64,000 bases of DNA from assembly GCA_000696115.1 (NCBI GenBank), contig JJOH01000005.1, forward strand, positions 124,001-188,000. Reading direction: 5' to 3'. The notes beneath the pieces were generated by a model that had not been told where the DNA came from, made no database searches, and was given only the letters and a program-made list of their open reading frames with translations. This document shows positions 1-7,369 of the stretch, piece by piece (the first letter of the stretch is position 1; each line of letters opens with the position of its first letter). The DNA comes from Streptomyces olindensis (lineage in GTDB: Bacteria > Actinomycetota > Actinomycetes > Streptomycetales > Streptomycetaceae). The translations under genes were made by a program, and so were the position numbers.

Positions 1-393
1 CTTCGTCAGCGCCACCGCCGTGTTGACGTTGATGTTCACCACGTCCGGCAGCGTGCAGCCCTGGGCGTCCGCGACCAGGCGCTGGGTGAAGGTGGCGTCG
101 CCCGGGTCGTCGATCCAGTTGATCTCGGTGCCCGGGTGGGCCTGCTCGAAGGCGTCGATGACGCCGTTGAAGTACGTCCCGAAGTCCTTCTTCAGGTTGG
201 TGGTCTGGAAGGTGATCTTCCCCTTGACCTCGCCGGAGAGCTTGCCGGAACCGACGTTGCCCTTGTCGACCTTGCAGCCGCCGGCCGTGGCGTCACCGCC
301 GTCGGATCCGCCGCCGGACAGGCCGCAGCCGGCGGCCGTCAGCGTCAGGACGACCAGACAGGTCAGGGATCCGGTGAGTCTTCTTGCGTGCAT
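1..393 (-). CDS. Sugar ABC transporter substrate-binding lipoprotein (N-terminal part; runs off the window)
   Basis: This is the N-terminal 131 residues of a family 1 extracellular solute-binding protein that captures a sugar or oligosaccharide outside the cell for an ABC importer. The ATG at 393 has an AGGAGG ribosome site about 8 bases upstream. A short basic N-terminus (MHARR) precedes a hydrophobic stretch and a lipobox (TAAGCG), so it should be a lipoprotein. The following LSGEVKGKITFQTTNLKKD region is typical of the first beta strand of the carbohydrate-binding family. Permeases, if present, would lie beyond base 1. It sits next to an alpha-mannosidase and shares an upstream motif with it, so the ligand may be a mannose-containing or N-acetylhexosamine-containing glycan; that is inference. 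Confidence 0.85.
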   Translation of the reverse strand, partial: MHARRLTGSLTCLVVLTLTAAGCGLSGGGSDGGDATAGGCKVDKGNVGSGKLSGEVKGKITFQTTNLKKDFGTYFNGVIDAFEQAHPGTEINWIDDPGDATFTQRLVADAQGCTLPDVVNINVNTAVALTK

Positions 394-423
394 TGCTGCC
401 CTCCTGGGACCAGTCGGTGCTGG

Positions 424-480
424 CTCAAATCACCAAGTTGGACTTCGATTGATGAAAAGGTGGACCAGAATTCATCGGAG
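424..480. promoter_or_regulatory. Candidate operator upstream of the sugar-binding lipoprotein
   Basis: The 128-base gap between the lipoprotein and the next gene contains CACCAAGTTGGAC (431-443), then CGATTGATG (446-454) and AAAGGTGGACC (457-467). The halves CACCAAGTTG and AAGGTGG reappear in the same order upstream of the alpha-mannosidase gene, read in the direction of that gene's transcription. The TTGATG element resembles the TTGATT/TCAATC motifs around the RpiR regulator. A shared regulator is inferred from these repeats; no footprint is known to me. Confidence 0.4.
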
Positions 481-521
481 GTCAATGGTTTGCCGTGTTG
501 CTGTTCGGTTGCGTACGGCGG

Positions 522-1175
522 TCAGTGACGGTGTTCGTGGTCCTGATGCGTGGGGTCGCCGGGGTGTTCGTGGCCTTCGGCGTACTCGACGTCGGCTCGG
601 GCTTCGTCCAGCCAGTCGAAGAACGCGCGGCGGGCTGCGGCCTGGCGCAGTTCCTGTGCGATGCCGTTGCGGACGTGCTCGTAGGGGTGGATGTCGGAGG
701 GCGCCGGTTCGTCGAAGGGGTCGACGCCGCGGCGTAGCGCCTCGGGGGTGAGGTAACGGTCCCGGTTGCGGTCGTAGTAGTCCCGTACGGCCGTTTCCGG
801 GATGTGCTGCTCGCCTTCCAGGTCGGCGAGGAGGGCTCGGGCGGCGGGGGAGTGGGCGAGTGCTGCCGCGACGATGCTGCCCAGGTCGGCGACGTCGGCT
901 TCGGGGATGGTGAGCATCTGCGCCGGCGAGACGTCTTCCGGTGTTGCGAGGCCCCGTTCCGTGCAGGTGCGGCGGGCGAGTTCGTCTGTGACGACTACCT
1001 GGGTCGCCCAGCGCCGTTGTTGGCGGTGTCGTCTTGCGGGTGCGGCGTCGTTGTGGCTGGGCGCGCAGTTCCCCGCGCCCCTAAGGGAGGCTGCCCCTCC
1101 GGCATCCAAGAAGGCGGCCACGCGTTCCTTCGGGATCGGCTCGCCGCGGATGCTTGCTGCGTAATCCCCCGTCAT
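522..1175 (-). CDS. PpiC/SurA-like small protein coupled to the alpha-mannosidase
   Basis: This is a 217-residue protein of uncertain function. The C-terminal half (IPETAVRDYYDRNRDRY, then an alpha-helical LRQAAARRAFFDWLDEA segment) resembles the helical N-domain of SurA/PrsA/PpiC-type peptidyl-prolyl isomerases, but I see no complete parvulin catalytic domain. The extreme C-terminus is His-rich (GHEHPGDPTHQDHEHRH) and could bind metal. There is no signal peptide. The ATG at 1175 overlaps the stop of the mannosidase gene (ATGA), so the two are translationally coupled and probably work together; whether it is a chaperone for that very large enzyme is a guess. Residues about 26-47 are encoded by what looks like a dispersed Streptomyces repeat inserted in frame. 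Confidence 0.6.
   Translation of the reverse strand: MTGDYAASIRGEPIPKERVAAFLDAGGAASLRGAGNCAPSHNDAAPARRHRQQRRWATQVVVTDELARRTCTERGLATPEDVSPAQMLTIPEADVADLGSIVAAALAHSPAARALLADLEGEQHIPETAVRDYYDRNRDRYLTPEALRRGVDPFDEPAPSDIHPYEHVRNGIAQELRQAAARRAFFDWLDEARADVEYAEGHEHPGDPTHQDHEHRH
1036..1100. repeat. Streptomyces dispersed GC-rich repeat inside a coding region
   Basis: The stretch includes CGCAGTTCCCCGCGCCCC followed by TAAGGG and, upstream, CGTCGTTGTGGCTGGGCG. It looks like the short dispersed element commonly seen between genes of many Streptomyces genomes (a core of GCGCAGTTCCCCGCGCCCCT followed by an A/G-rich tail). Here it lies inside the PpiC-like gene and keeps the frame open, encoding a Gly/Ala/Arg-rich insert. 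Identification is from memory of the element, without a search. Confidence 0.6.
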
Positions 1176-4100
1176 GGCGTCACCTCCAGCTCCACCGCCT
1201 TCGTGTACGCCACGCATCCGTGCCAGGCCACCTTCGCCATCAGCCAGTACGAACCGGGTGGGATCGCGGCGCCGTCCACCTCGATCGCGGACTCCAGTTG
1301 CTCCCCGCCCGGCACCGTGAAGCCCTGGCAGCCCGGGCTGACGCCGGGCCAGGTGCCCCAGGAGGAGACGGCCCACAGGGTGCCGTCGACGGGGCCGTGG
1401 GTGGTGTTGTGCAGGGTCACGGGGACCCTGGCCCGCTCGCCGCGGCGCACGGACACCCGGTCCACTCCCAGATCCGCCAGCAGCGTCGGGCCCTTGTGCC
1501 CGCCCGGCACGTCCAGGGCCACCACGTCCTCGTAGGTCTGGCCGCCGTAGGACAGGCGCGCCGCGAGACGGTGGCGGCCGGGTGTCGCGTCCGGGGGCGG
1601 GGTCACCGTGATGTCCGTGAGGGTGAAGCCGCCGGGGCCGAGGGCGTAGGGGAGTTCAGCGGGTTCGGTGGTCCAGCCGGGAGGTGTCTCGAAGGTCACC
1701 GTGCCGGACGCCGGTGCGTCGGTCAGCTCCGAGGAGACCCGGACGGTCGCGGTGACCGGGCCGTCGGCGGTGAGGGTGGAGGGGGAGAGGTACACCGCGA
1801 CCGGCATGTTGCCGCGCGGGGCCGGTCCGCAGTTGTGGAGCCAGTAGCGGGTGGCGACCGGCTGGGCGGGCTCGTGGGCGTCGATGCCGGGGCCGGGCGC
1901 CGGGTCCGGCGCGTGGGCCGGTGTGGCGAGGACGGTGGCGACCTCGAAGCCGGTCAGGTCGACCTCGAGGCCACCGTCCCCGTCCGGGGCCAGCGGCTCC
2001 CCGGGCGTCTCCAGGACGTCGGCGCGGGAGCCCGCCGCCCAGGCCACCGGTCCGGTCACCCGGGCCGTGGCGGGCCGGCCGTCCACCTCGTGCACGCGGA
2101 CCACGACGCCCTGCCCGGGGTCCACGCGCGCCGCGCTGCCGCGGGCCAGCGGGGAGCCGGCCGGCTTGAGCGCGTCGAGGAGCACCTCGCCGGCGGGCTC
2201 CAGCCGCAGCAGGGCCGTGTCGCGGGGGAGGGAGCCGCCGGGGGACCGGCGGACCCGGGCCGTGAGCGGGTGGTTGTAGGCGTGCCCGGCCCGGGGCAGC
2301 CGCAGCGCGCGCCAGTCGCCCGGGCCCGCGACGACGGCGTACTCGAAGGTGTGCGACCAGCGCTGGAGCTGGAAGCCGGAGCCGTCCGGGGCGGTCCGGC
2401 GCGGCGGGTCGATCCAGATGCCGGACGGCCAGCCGGTGCATGAGCGCATCAGGGACATGTAGAGGTCGCCGGAGGCGGTGACCACGCAGCCGGGCGTGCC
2501 GCGGTTGAGGATCGCGAAGCTCCGGCCGTCCCAGGCGTCGCCGGGCGGCAGTGCCTCGCCGCCGCCGGCGGCCGTGGCCGTCACCGTGAAGTCGTCCAGG
2601 TCGGCGACGACCGCGTCGACCGCCTTGGCGTCGTCCTCGGGGCGGGCGCCCGCCACCACCAGCAGCGGCAGCCGTTCCAGGTCGCGCAGGTCGGCCCCGG
2701 GCACCCACTCCTCGCGCAGGCAGGCGCGCGGCGCGACCCACACGGCCGCCACGCCCCGCTCGGCGAGCTGACGCCGCAGTTCCCGGCCGGCCGCCGGGTC
2801 CCAGCCGAGGGCCTCGGCGACCACGGCGTTGCGGTCGGGGCCGCCGACGGCGATCCGGATGTCGGGCAGGTTGGAGTCGACCTCCAGGTCGCCGTAGCGG
2901 GGGCCTCCGGCGACGGTCGAGGTCGCCGTGACCCCGGCGCGGACCAGGGCCGCCGCCAGCGGCGCGCCGAGGTCGCCCGCGCTGTCCCAGTCGGAGTGGA
3001 CGAGTTCGGCGACGCCGATCGCGCGGTGCCCGAGGAGCGTGCCGGAGTCGTCGTGGACGGCGACGCGGGCGGTGGAGCCGAGGCCGAACCAGGTGTTCGC
3101 CGGGTTGTCCAGCGTCCACGGGAACCGTTCGCTGTCCACCTCCACGAACCCGAACCCGCGCCCGATCACCGCGTCCGCCACCTCGTGCACCGGCAGTCCG
3201 CCCCGCACGTCCGACGGCCAGCGCACCCGGATCAGCCGGTCGGCGCCGTCGTACCCGTCGACGGTCGTGGTGACGTCGAGCCGGTCGACGCCCTGCCACA
3301 GCGTCAGCCGCTGGGTGTAGCGGAACAGGCCGAGGTCGGCGGTGACGGTGATCCGGGAGCCGGCGGCGGAGTGCTCGGTGCGGACCTCGGCCGGCACGTC
3401 CCGGCTGCGGGCGGCGGTCGTGCCGGTCGGGGTGAGGTGCCAGGGGCCCTCCCCGAAGCGCGGATGTCTCGGGTACTCCTCCTGGACGACGATCTCGTTG
3501 CCGACGTCCCCGTCCCGGAGCAGTTCCCGGCCGCCCTCGGTGAGCGCGCGCAGACTCCTGACGCCGCCGCCGCGCGCCGGGTCGACCGTCACCTCGTAGA
3601 ACTCGTTGCGGATGGTGAGGCCCTCGCCGGGTGCCCAGCCGGGGACGGTCCCCTCGGTGAGCGGGAGCGCCTTGAGGCCCATGCCGGGCGACTCCGGCAC
3701 GACGACGTGGAGCCGGCCGTCCTCCCGGACCGCGGGCAGGCCGTCCGGCACCAGACCCGGGTCGTCGATCGTCAGCACGTCCTGCCGCGTCCAGGTCGCG
3801 GAGTTGAACACGACGAGGTCGGGTCCGTCGCCCGGGGCGACCTCGTCGGCCAGGGCCTGGGTGGCGTCGGCGTGCACGCTCACGGCCAGGTCGTGCAGCT
3901 CCCGCCAGCCGGTCATCAGGTCGATGTACACCTGGTCCGACTCCGAGCCGGTGATGGCGTCGTGGTGGGCGCCGTAGACCAGTTGCCGCCAGGCCTTGTC
4001 GAGGGCCGCGTCCGGGTAGGGGTGGCCGGTCACGAGGGAGGCGAGCGTCGCCCAGGCCTCGGCGTCGGCGAGGAGGGTCTCGCCGAAGCGCTGGGCCTGC

Positions 4101-5383
4101 TTGGTGTCGATGTAGGAGACGTCCTTGCCGGTGTAGATCGGGTTCATGTCGCGGGTCTGCGGCGATGCCTTGCGGCCCTCGGCCCGGAGTTCCGCGCGGA
4201 CGGCGGCGAAGAAGTCCCGGGGGATCGCGCTGATGAAGCGCGGCCAGACGTAGCGGGCGTTCCAGTCGCGGTGGATGTCCATCACCCAGCGGCACGGCGG
4301 CGCGTAGTCCCCGCCGACGGGGAGGAGCACGTTGCGGGTGAGGGCGACCTGCTTGAGCCGCTGGAAGAGCTGGTACGCGGCGGCCTCCGCCTGGGGCAGG
4401 GTGGGCGCGTTGTCGATCGCCCAGCCGGCGCCGTAGTGGTTCACCATGTACGCGGTGAGCAGCCCGCGGCCGGAGGGGGCGATCCAGTCGAACTCGGCCG
4501 GGAACTGCATGCGGTTCGGATCGCGCGGCTCCTCGCCGAAGACCGACAGCGTCGGCCCCCACTGGTGGAACGGCCCGCGCGCCCACGAGCTGGAGGTCAC
4601 CCCCGCGTCCGCCATCAGCCCCGGGAACTGCGGGTCGTGCCCGAAGGCGTCCAGCTGCCAGGCGGTCTCCGGGGACGCGCCGATGACGCCACGCTGGAAG
4701 CCGTCGCCGTACAGGGCGTTGCGGATGGTCGCCTCGGCGCCGGTGAGGTTGGTGTTGGGCTCGTTGTAGGTGCCGCCCATGATCTCCACGCGGCCGGTGC
4801 GGATCAGCTGCCGCAGGAAGGCGCGTTCCTCCGGGAAGGCGTCCCAGTAGGGCTTGAGGTAGTCGACCTCGGCGAGCACGAAGGTGTAGGCGGGGTCGCG
4901 GCGGGCCAGGTCGCAGTGGGCCCGCACGAGGCTCATGCCGGACTGTCCGCGCGAGTCGAAGGTGCGGGCCGGCAGGCCGGTGGCGGCGGGGTCGTCGGCG
5001 ACGTCCCAGGTCTCGGTGTAGGCGCCCTGGGTGTTCCACCAGACGGGGTCGTAGTGGAAGTGGCTGACCATGAACATGGTCCAGCCGGGTTCGGCCGCCG
5101 TGAACACGCCCGTGTGCGAGGCGGACGCGTCCCCGTCGACGGCGGTGACCGTGATCTCGCGGCGGTCGCCGGGGACCAGGTCCGCGCCGGTCACGGGTAT
5201 CTCGGCGCGCGCCGTGCCGTCCTCGCCCACGGAGGTCTCCGCGGTGCCGGTGAGGCCCGGGCCCTCGACGGTGAGCCGGACGGTCCGGCCCGGGGTGTGG
5301 CTCAGCTCGACGGCGACCACCTGGCGCGGCTGCTCGGTGGTCCCGGTGAAGAGCTCGGTCGACTCGACAGAGGTGACGCGCAT
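1172..5383 (-). CDS. GH38 alpha-mannosidase, large multidomain form
   Basis: The enzyme hydrolyses alpha-mannosidic bonds in glycans with retention. It has 1403 residues, against about 1000 for the usual family member. The GH38 catalytic signature HFHYDPVWW lies near residue 108 and the nucleophile motif QLDAFGHDPQF near residue 243. The middle-domain motif HHDAITGSESDQ follows near residue 475, then long beta-sandwich domains and a C-terminal NEW3-like region (PPGWTTEPAELPYALGPGG). No signal peptide is evident from the ATG at 5383, which has AGGAG 5 bases upstream, so it is probably intracellular or exported by another route. It begins a two-gene unit with the PpiC-like protein. An open frame continues 25 codons upstream, but that stretch overlaps the putative promoter and lacks a ribosome site. 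Confidence 0.9.
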   Translation of the reverse strand: MRVTSVESTELFTGTTEQPRQVVAVELSHTPGRTVRLTVEGPGLTGTAETSVGEDGTARAEIPVTGADLVPGDRREITVTAVDGDASASHTGVFTAAEPGWTMFMVSHFHYDPVWWNTQGAYTETWDVADDPAATGLPARTFDSRGQSGMSLVRAHCDLARRDPAYTFVLAEVDYLKPYWDAFPEERAFLRQLIRTGRVEIMGGTYNEPNTNLTGAEATIRNALYGDGFQRGVIGASPETAWQLDAFGHDPQFPGLMADAGVTSSSWARGPFHQWGPTLSVFGEEPRDPNRMQFPAEFDWIAPSGRGLLTAYMVNHYGAGWAIDNAPTLPQAEAAAYQLFQRLKQVALTRNVLLPVGGDYAPPCRWVMDIHRDWNARYVWPRFISAIPRDFFAAVRAELRAEGRKASPQTRDMNPIYTGKDVSYIDTKQAQRFGETLLADAEAWATLASLVTGHPYPDAALDKAWRQLVYGAHHDAITGSESDQVYIDLMTGWRELHDLAVSVHADATQALADEVAPGDGPDLVVFNSATWTRQDVLTIDDPGLVPDGLPAVREDGRLHVVVPESPGMGLKALPLTEGTVPGWAPGEGLTIRNEFYEVTVDPARGGGVRSLRALTEGGRELLRDGDVGNEIVVQEEYPRHPRFGEGPWHLTPTGTTAARSRDVPAEVRTEHSAAGSRITVTADLGLFRYTQRLTLWQGVDRLDVTTTVDGYDGADRLIRVRWPSDVRGGLPVHEVADAVIGRGFGFVEVDSERFPWTLDNPANTWFGLGSTARVAVHDDSGTLLGHRAIGVAELVHSDWDSAGDLGAPLAAALVRAGVTATSTVAGGPRYGDLEVDSNLPDIRIAVGGPDRNAVVAEALGWDPAAGRELRRQLAERGVAAVWVAPRACLREEWVPGADLRDLERLPLLVVAGARPEDDAKAVDAVVADLDDFTVTATAAGGGEALPPGDAWDGRSFAILNRGTPGCVVTASGDLYMSLMRSCTGWPSGIWIDPPRRTAPDGSGFQLQRWSHTFEYAVVAGPGDWRALRLPRAGHAYNHPLTARVRRSPGGSLPRDTALLRLEPAGEVLLDALKPAGSPLARGSAARVDPGQGVVVRVHEVDGRPATARVTGPVAWAAGSRADVLETPGEPLAPDGDGGLEVDLTGFEVATVLATPAHAPDPAPGPGIDAHEPAQPVATRYWLHNCGPAPRGNMPVAVYLSPSTLTADGPVTATVRVSSELTDAPASGTVTFETPPGWTTEPAELPYALGPGGFTLTDITVTPPPDATPGRHRLAARLSYGGQTYEDVVALDVPGGHKGPTLLADLGVDRVSVRRGERARVPVTLHNTTHGPVDGTLWAVSSWGTWPGVSPGCQGFTVPGGEQLESAIEVDGAAIPPGSYWLMAKVAWHGCVAYTKAVELEVTP

Positions 5384-5429
5384 GGGGCTCCTACGAGTGC
5401 TCTGGGGGAGCCCCATCCTGTACGGCAGG

Positions 5430-5470
5430 AGTGATTCAAACAACCACCTTCGCGTCAACTTGGTGGTTCA
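5430..5470. promoter_or_regulatory. Inverted-repeat operator upstream of the alpha-mannosidase
   Basis: A perfect 7-base inverted repeat, AACCACC (5442-5448) and GGTGGTT (5462-5468), with a 13-base spacer lies about 60 bases upstream of the mannosidase start. Read toward the gene it contains ACCAAGTTGAC and AAGGTGG, matching the element upstream of the first gene of the window. GTGATTCAAA (5431-5440) next to it recalls the RpiR-region motifs. The site also lies just past the 3-prime end of the RpiR gene. Confidence 0.5.
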
Positions 5471-5491
5471 TCCATGCATGCCCGGCCGGGG

Positions 5492-6376
5492 TCACCTGCC
5501 CCGCCGGTTCCTCACCGCATGCTGCCCGGCGATGTGGTCGGTCAGTGCCAGCGAGGCGCTCGCCCGCTGGTAGGAGAGCTGGGCGACCCGGACGTAGAGG
5601 CAGTCGATGAGCACCAGCACGCTGTGCCGGGCGCCGATGCTGCCGGTGCGGAAGCTGGTCTCGGAGGACGAGGAGACGAGCCGGACGTCGGCGGCCCGGG
5701 CCAGCGGCGAGCGCGGGTCGGCCGTGATCGCGACGGTGGTGGCACCGCGCTCCTTGGCCAGTTCGAACGGCTCGATGGTCTCGCGCGTCGCCCCCGAGTG
5801 GGAGATGCCGATCGCCACGTCGGCCGGGGTGAGCAGGGCGGCGGAGGTCGTCGCGGCGTGCACCTCGGTCCAGCCGCGCACCGCGCAGCCGATCCGGAAC
5901 AGCCGGGTCTCGGTCTCCTGTGCCACGGCGCCGCTGCCGCCGACCCCGTAGACGTCGATCCGGCGGGCCCGGGCGGTCGCCTGCGCCGCGCGCTCGACGG
6001 CGTCGAGGTCGATGCGGTCGATGGTCTGCTGCACCGCCCGCAGGTCCGCGGTGCCGACGACCTGCACGACCCGTTCCAGGCTGTCGTCGGGCGAGATGTC
6101 CGGGCCGATCTCGGCGGTGCCCCAGTCGGAGGCCTCCCCGCGGCCACGCTCCTGGGCCAGTTCGATCAGCAGGTGCTGGTAGGAGTCGAGCCCGATGGCG
6201 CGGCAGAAACGGGTCACCGTCGCCTGGGAGGTGCCGGTGCGGCGGCCCAGCTCGGCGGCCGAGCAGTGGGTGACGGCGGCCGGATCCTCCAGGATCAGCT
6301 CGCCGACCTTCCGCAGGGAGCCCGCCAGCCGGGGCAGCTCGGTGCGGATCAGTGTCGTGACGTCCGTAGGAGGCAT
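5492..6376 (-). CDS. RpiR-family transcriptional regulator (HTH + SIS)
   Basis: This is a sugar-phosphate-sensing repressor or activator of 294 residues. The N-terminal HTH_6 domain spans about residues 1-77 (AELGRRTGTSQATVTRFCRAIG). The C-terminal SIS domain (about 110-260) carries GVGGSGAVAQ and GISHSGATRETIE, the phosphosugar-binding loops. Length and domain order are standard for the family. It is transcribed toward the mannosidase gene and divergently from the SIS-protein gene, so it is the natural regulator of this glycan locus. No Shine-Dalgarno sequence is visible before the ATG at 6376. A GATACC hexamer lies 8 bases upstream of that ATG, so the message could be leaderless or nearly so. 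TTCAAT motifs in its own promoter suggest autoregulation. Confidence 0.92.
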   Translation of the reverse strand: MPPTDVTTLIRTELPRLAGSLRKVGELILEDPAAVTHCSAAELGRRTGTSQATVTRFCRAIGLDSYQHLLIELAQERGRGEASDWGTAEIGPDISPDDSLERVVQVVGTADLRAVQQTIDRIDLDAVERAAQATARARRIDVYGVGGSGAVAQETETRLFRIGCAVRGWTEVHAATTSAALLTPADVAIGISHSGATRETIEPFELAKERGATTVAITADPRSPLARAADVRLVSSSSETSFRTGSIGARHSVLVLIDCLYVRVAQLSYQRASASLALTDHIAGQHAVRNRRGR

Positions 6377-6546
6377 GGGGAGAAGGTATCAGCCACCTAT
6401 TGCGGCACGGATTGAATACCAGGACCCGATTGCCCGCGGGCCCGAGCGTGTGATTTATTGATTCATCGATGGAGATGTATAGGGTGGTTCAATCCATCAG
6501 GACTCAATCCAATCCATCAGGGCCGTCCATCAGTGGGGAGTGTCGC
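6377..6546. promoter_or_regulatory. Divergent control region of the RpiR regulator and SIS gene, with direct repeats
   Basis: AATCCATCAGG occurs at 6491-6501 and again at 6511-6521, exactly 20 bases apart (two helical turns), and a weaker copy of the core TCCATCAG lies at 6526-6533. Further related elements are ATTGATTCATCGATGG (6457-6472), TTCAATCC (6488-6495), TCAATCCAATCC (6504-6515) and ATTGAATACC (6411-6420, facing the regulator gene). This is the densest cluster of the motif in the window and is the best candidate for the RpiR operator; the assignment is inference. Confidence 0.55.
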
Positions 6547-7311
6547 GTGTCCGTCGAGTCTGTGAGCGCCCAAGGGTTCGCGCGGGAGAGCCTCGCCGTC
6601 CTCCAGAAGGTCATCGCGTCCTCCCGCGACGACGTGGCCGCCGCCGCGGAGCTGGTCGCCGCGTGCGTGCGCTCCGACGGTGTCGTCCAGGCCTTCGGCA
6701 CCGGCCACTCGCAGGCCCTCGTCCTCGAACTCGCCGGCCGCGCCGGCGGACTGGTCCCCACCAACCGGCTCAGCATCGCCGACCTCGTGCTCTACGGCGG
6801 TGAGGACCCCTCCGCCCTGGACGACCCGCTCCTCGAACGCCGGGCCGGGGTGGCCGCGCGGATCTACGAGCTCGCCGCCCCGCGCCCCCAGGACCTGTTC
6901 GTCGTCGTCTCCAACTCCGGGGTCAACAGCGTCATCGTCGAGATGGCCCTGCACGCCAAGGAGCGCGGCCACCGCGTCCTGGCCCTCACCTCCCTCACCC
7001 ACACCCGGGCCGTCCCCGCCGCCCACCCCAGTGGCCGGAAGCTGGCCGACATCGCCGACGTCGTCCTCGACAACGCGGCCCCGCGCGGCGACTCGCTGCT
7101 CGAACTGCCCGGCGGCGGCTCGGTCTGCGCCCTGTCCACGCTCACCGGCGTGATGCTGGTCCAGATGACGGTCGCCGAGGCGGCCGGCCGCCTCCTCGCC
7201 GCCGGCGAGCGCCCCCCGGTCTACGTCTCGGCCAACGTGCCCGGCGGTTTCGAGGGCAACCTGGAACTGGAGAAGAGGTACGCGGGCCGGATCCGCCGCA
7301 CGGCGAGCTGA
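6547..7311 (+). CDS. SIS-domain sugar-phosphate isomerase-like protein (UPF0309 type)
   Basis: This 254-residue protein is a single SIS domain. FGTGHSQALVLELAGRAGG holds the first phosphosugar loop and VVSNSGVNSVIVEMA the second (S-N-S-G). Proteins of this family accompany amino-sugar and N-acetylhexosamine catabolic genes and are thought to isomerise or sense sugar phosphates; the exact substrate is unknown. The GTG at 6547 follows GGGGAG with a 6-base gap, and the protein then has family length; the upstream ATG at 6469 would add a tail encoded by the operator repeats. It is divergent from the RpiR regulator and convergent with the GH84 gene. Confidence 0.88.
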   Translation: MSVESVSAQGFARESLAVLQKVIASSRDDVAAAAELVAACVRSDGVVQAFGTGHSQALVLELAGRAGGLVPTNRLSIADLVLYGGEDPSALDDPLLERRAGVAARIYELAAPRPQDLFVVVSNSGVNSVIVEMALHAKERGHRVLALTSLTHTRAVPAAHPSGRKLADIADVVLDNAAPRGDSLLELPGGGSVCALSTLTGVMLVQMTVAEAAGRLLAAGERPPVYVSANVPGGFEGNLELEKRYAGRIRRTAS

Positions 7312-7329
7312 TCCGCGCCGACCCGGACC

Positions 7330-7365
7330 GGACGGCCGGGGCCCGCCACCGGGCCCCGGCCGTCC
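7330..7365. terminator. Bidirectional hairpin terminator between SIS and GH84 genes
   Basis: A perfect 15-base-pair stem (GGACGGCCGGGGCCC at 7330-7344 with its complement at 7351-7365) and a 6-base loop lie in the 58-base gap between two convergent genes. There is no U tract, which is common for Streptomyces terminators. Confidence 0.85.
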
Positions 7366-7369
7366 CGCG

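Noticed and set aside
2996-5434. 812-codon open frame on the plus strand inside the alpha-mannosidase
   Set aside because: Antisense shadow of the GH38 gene with no recognisable domain.
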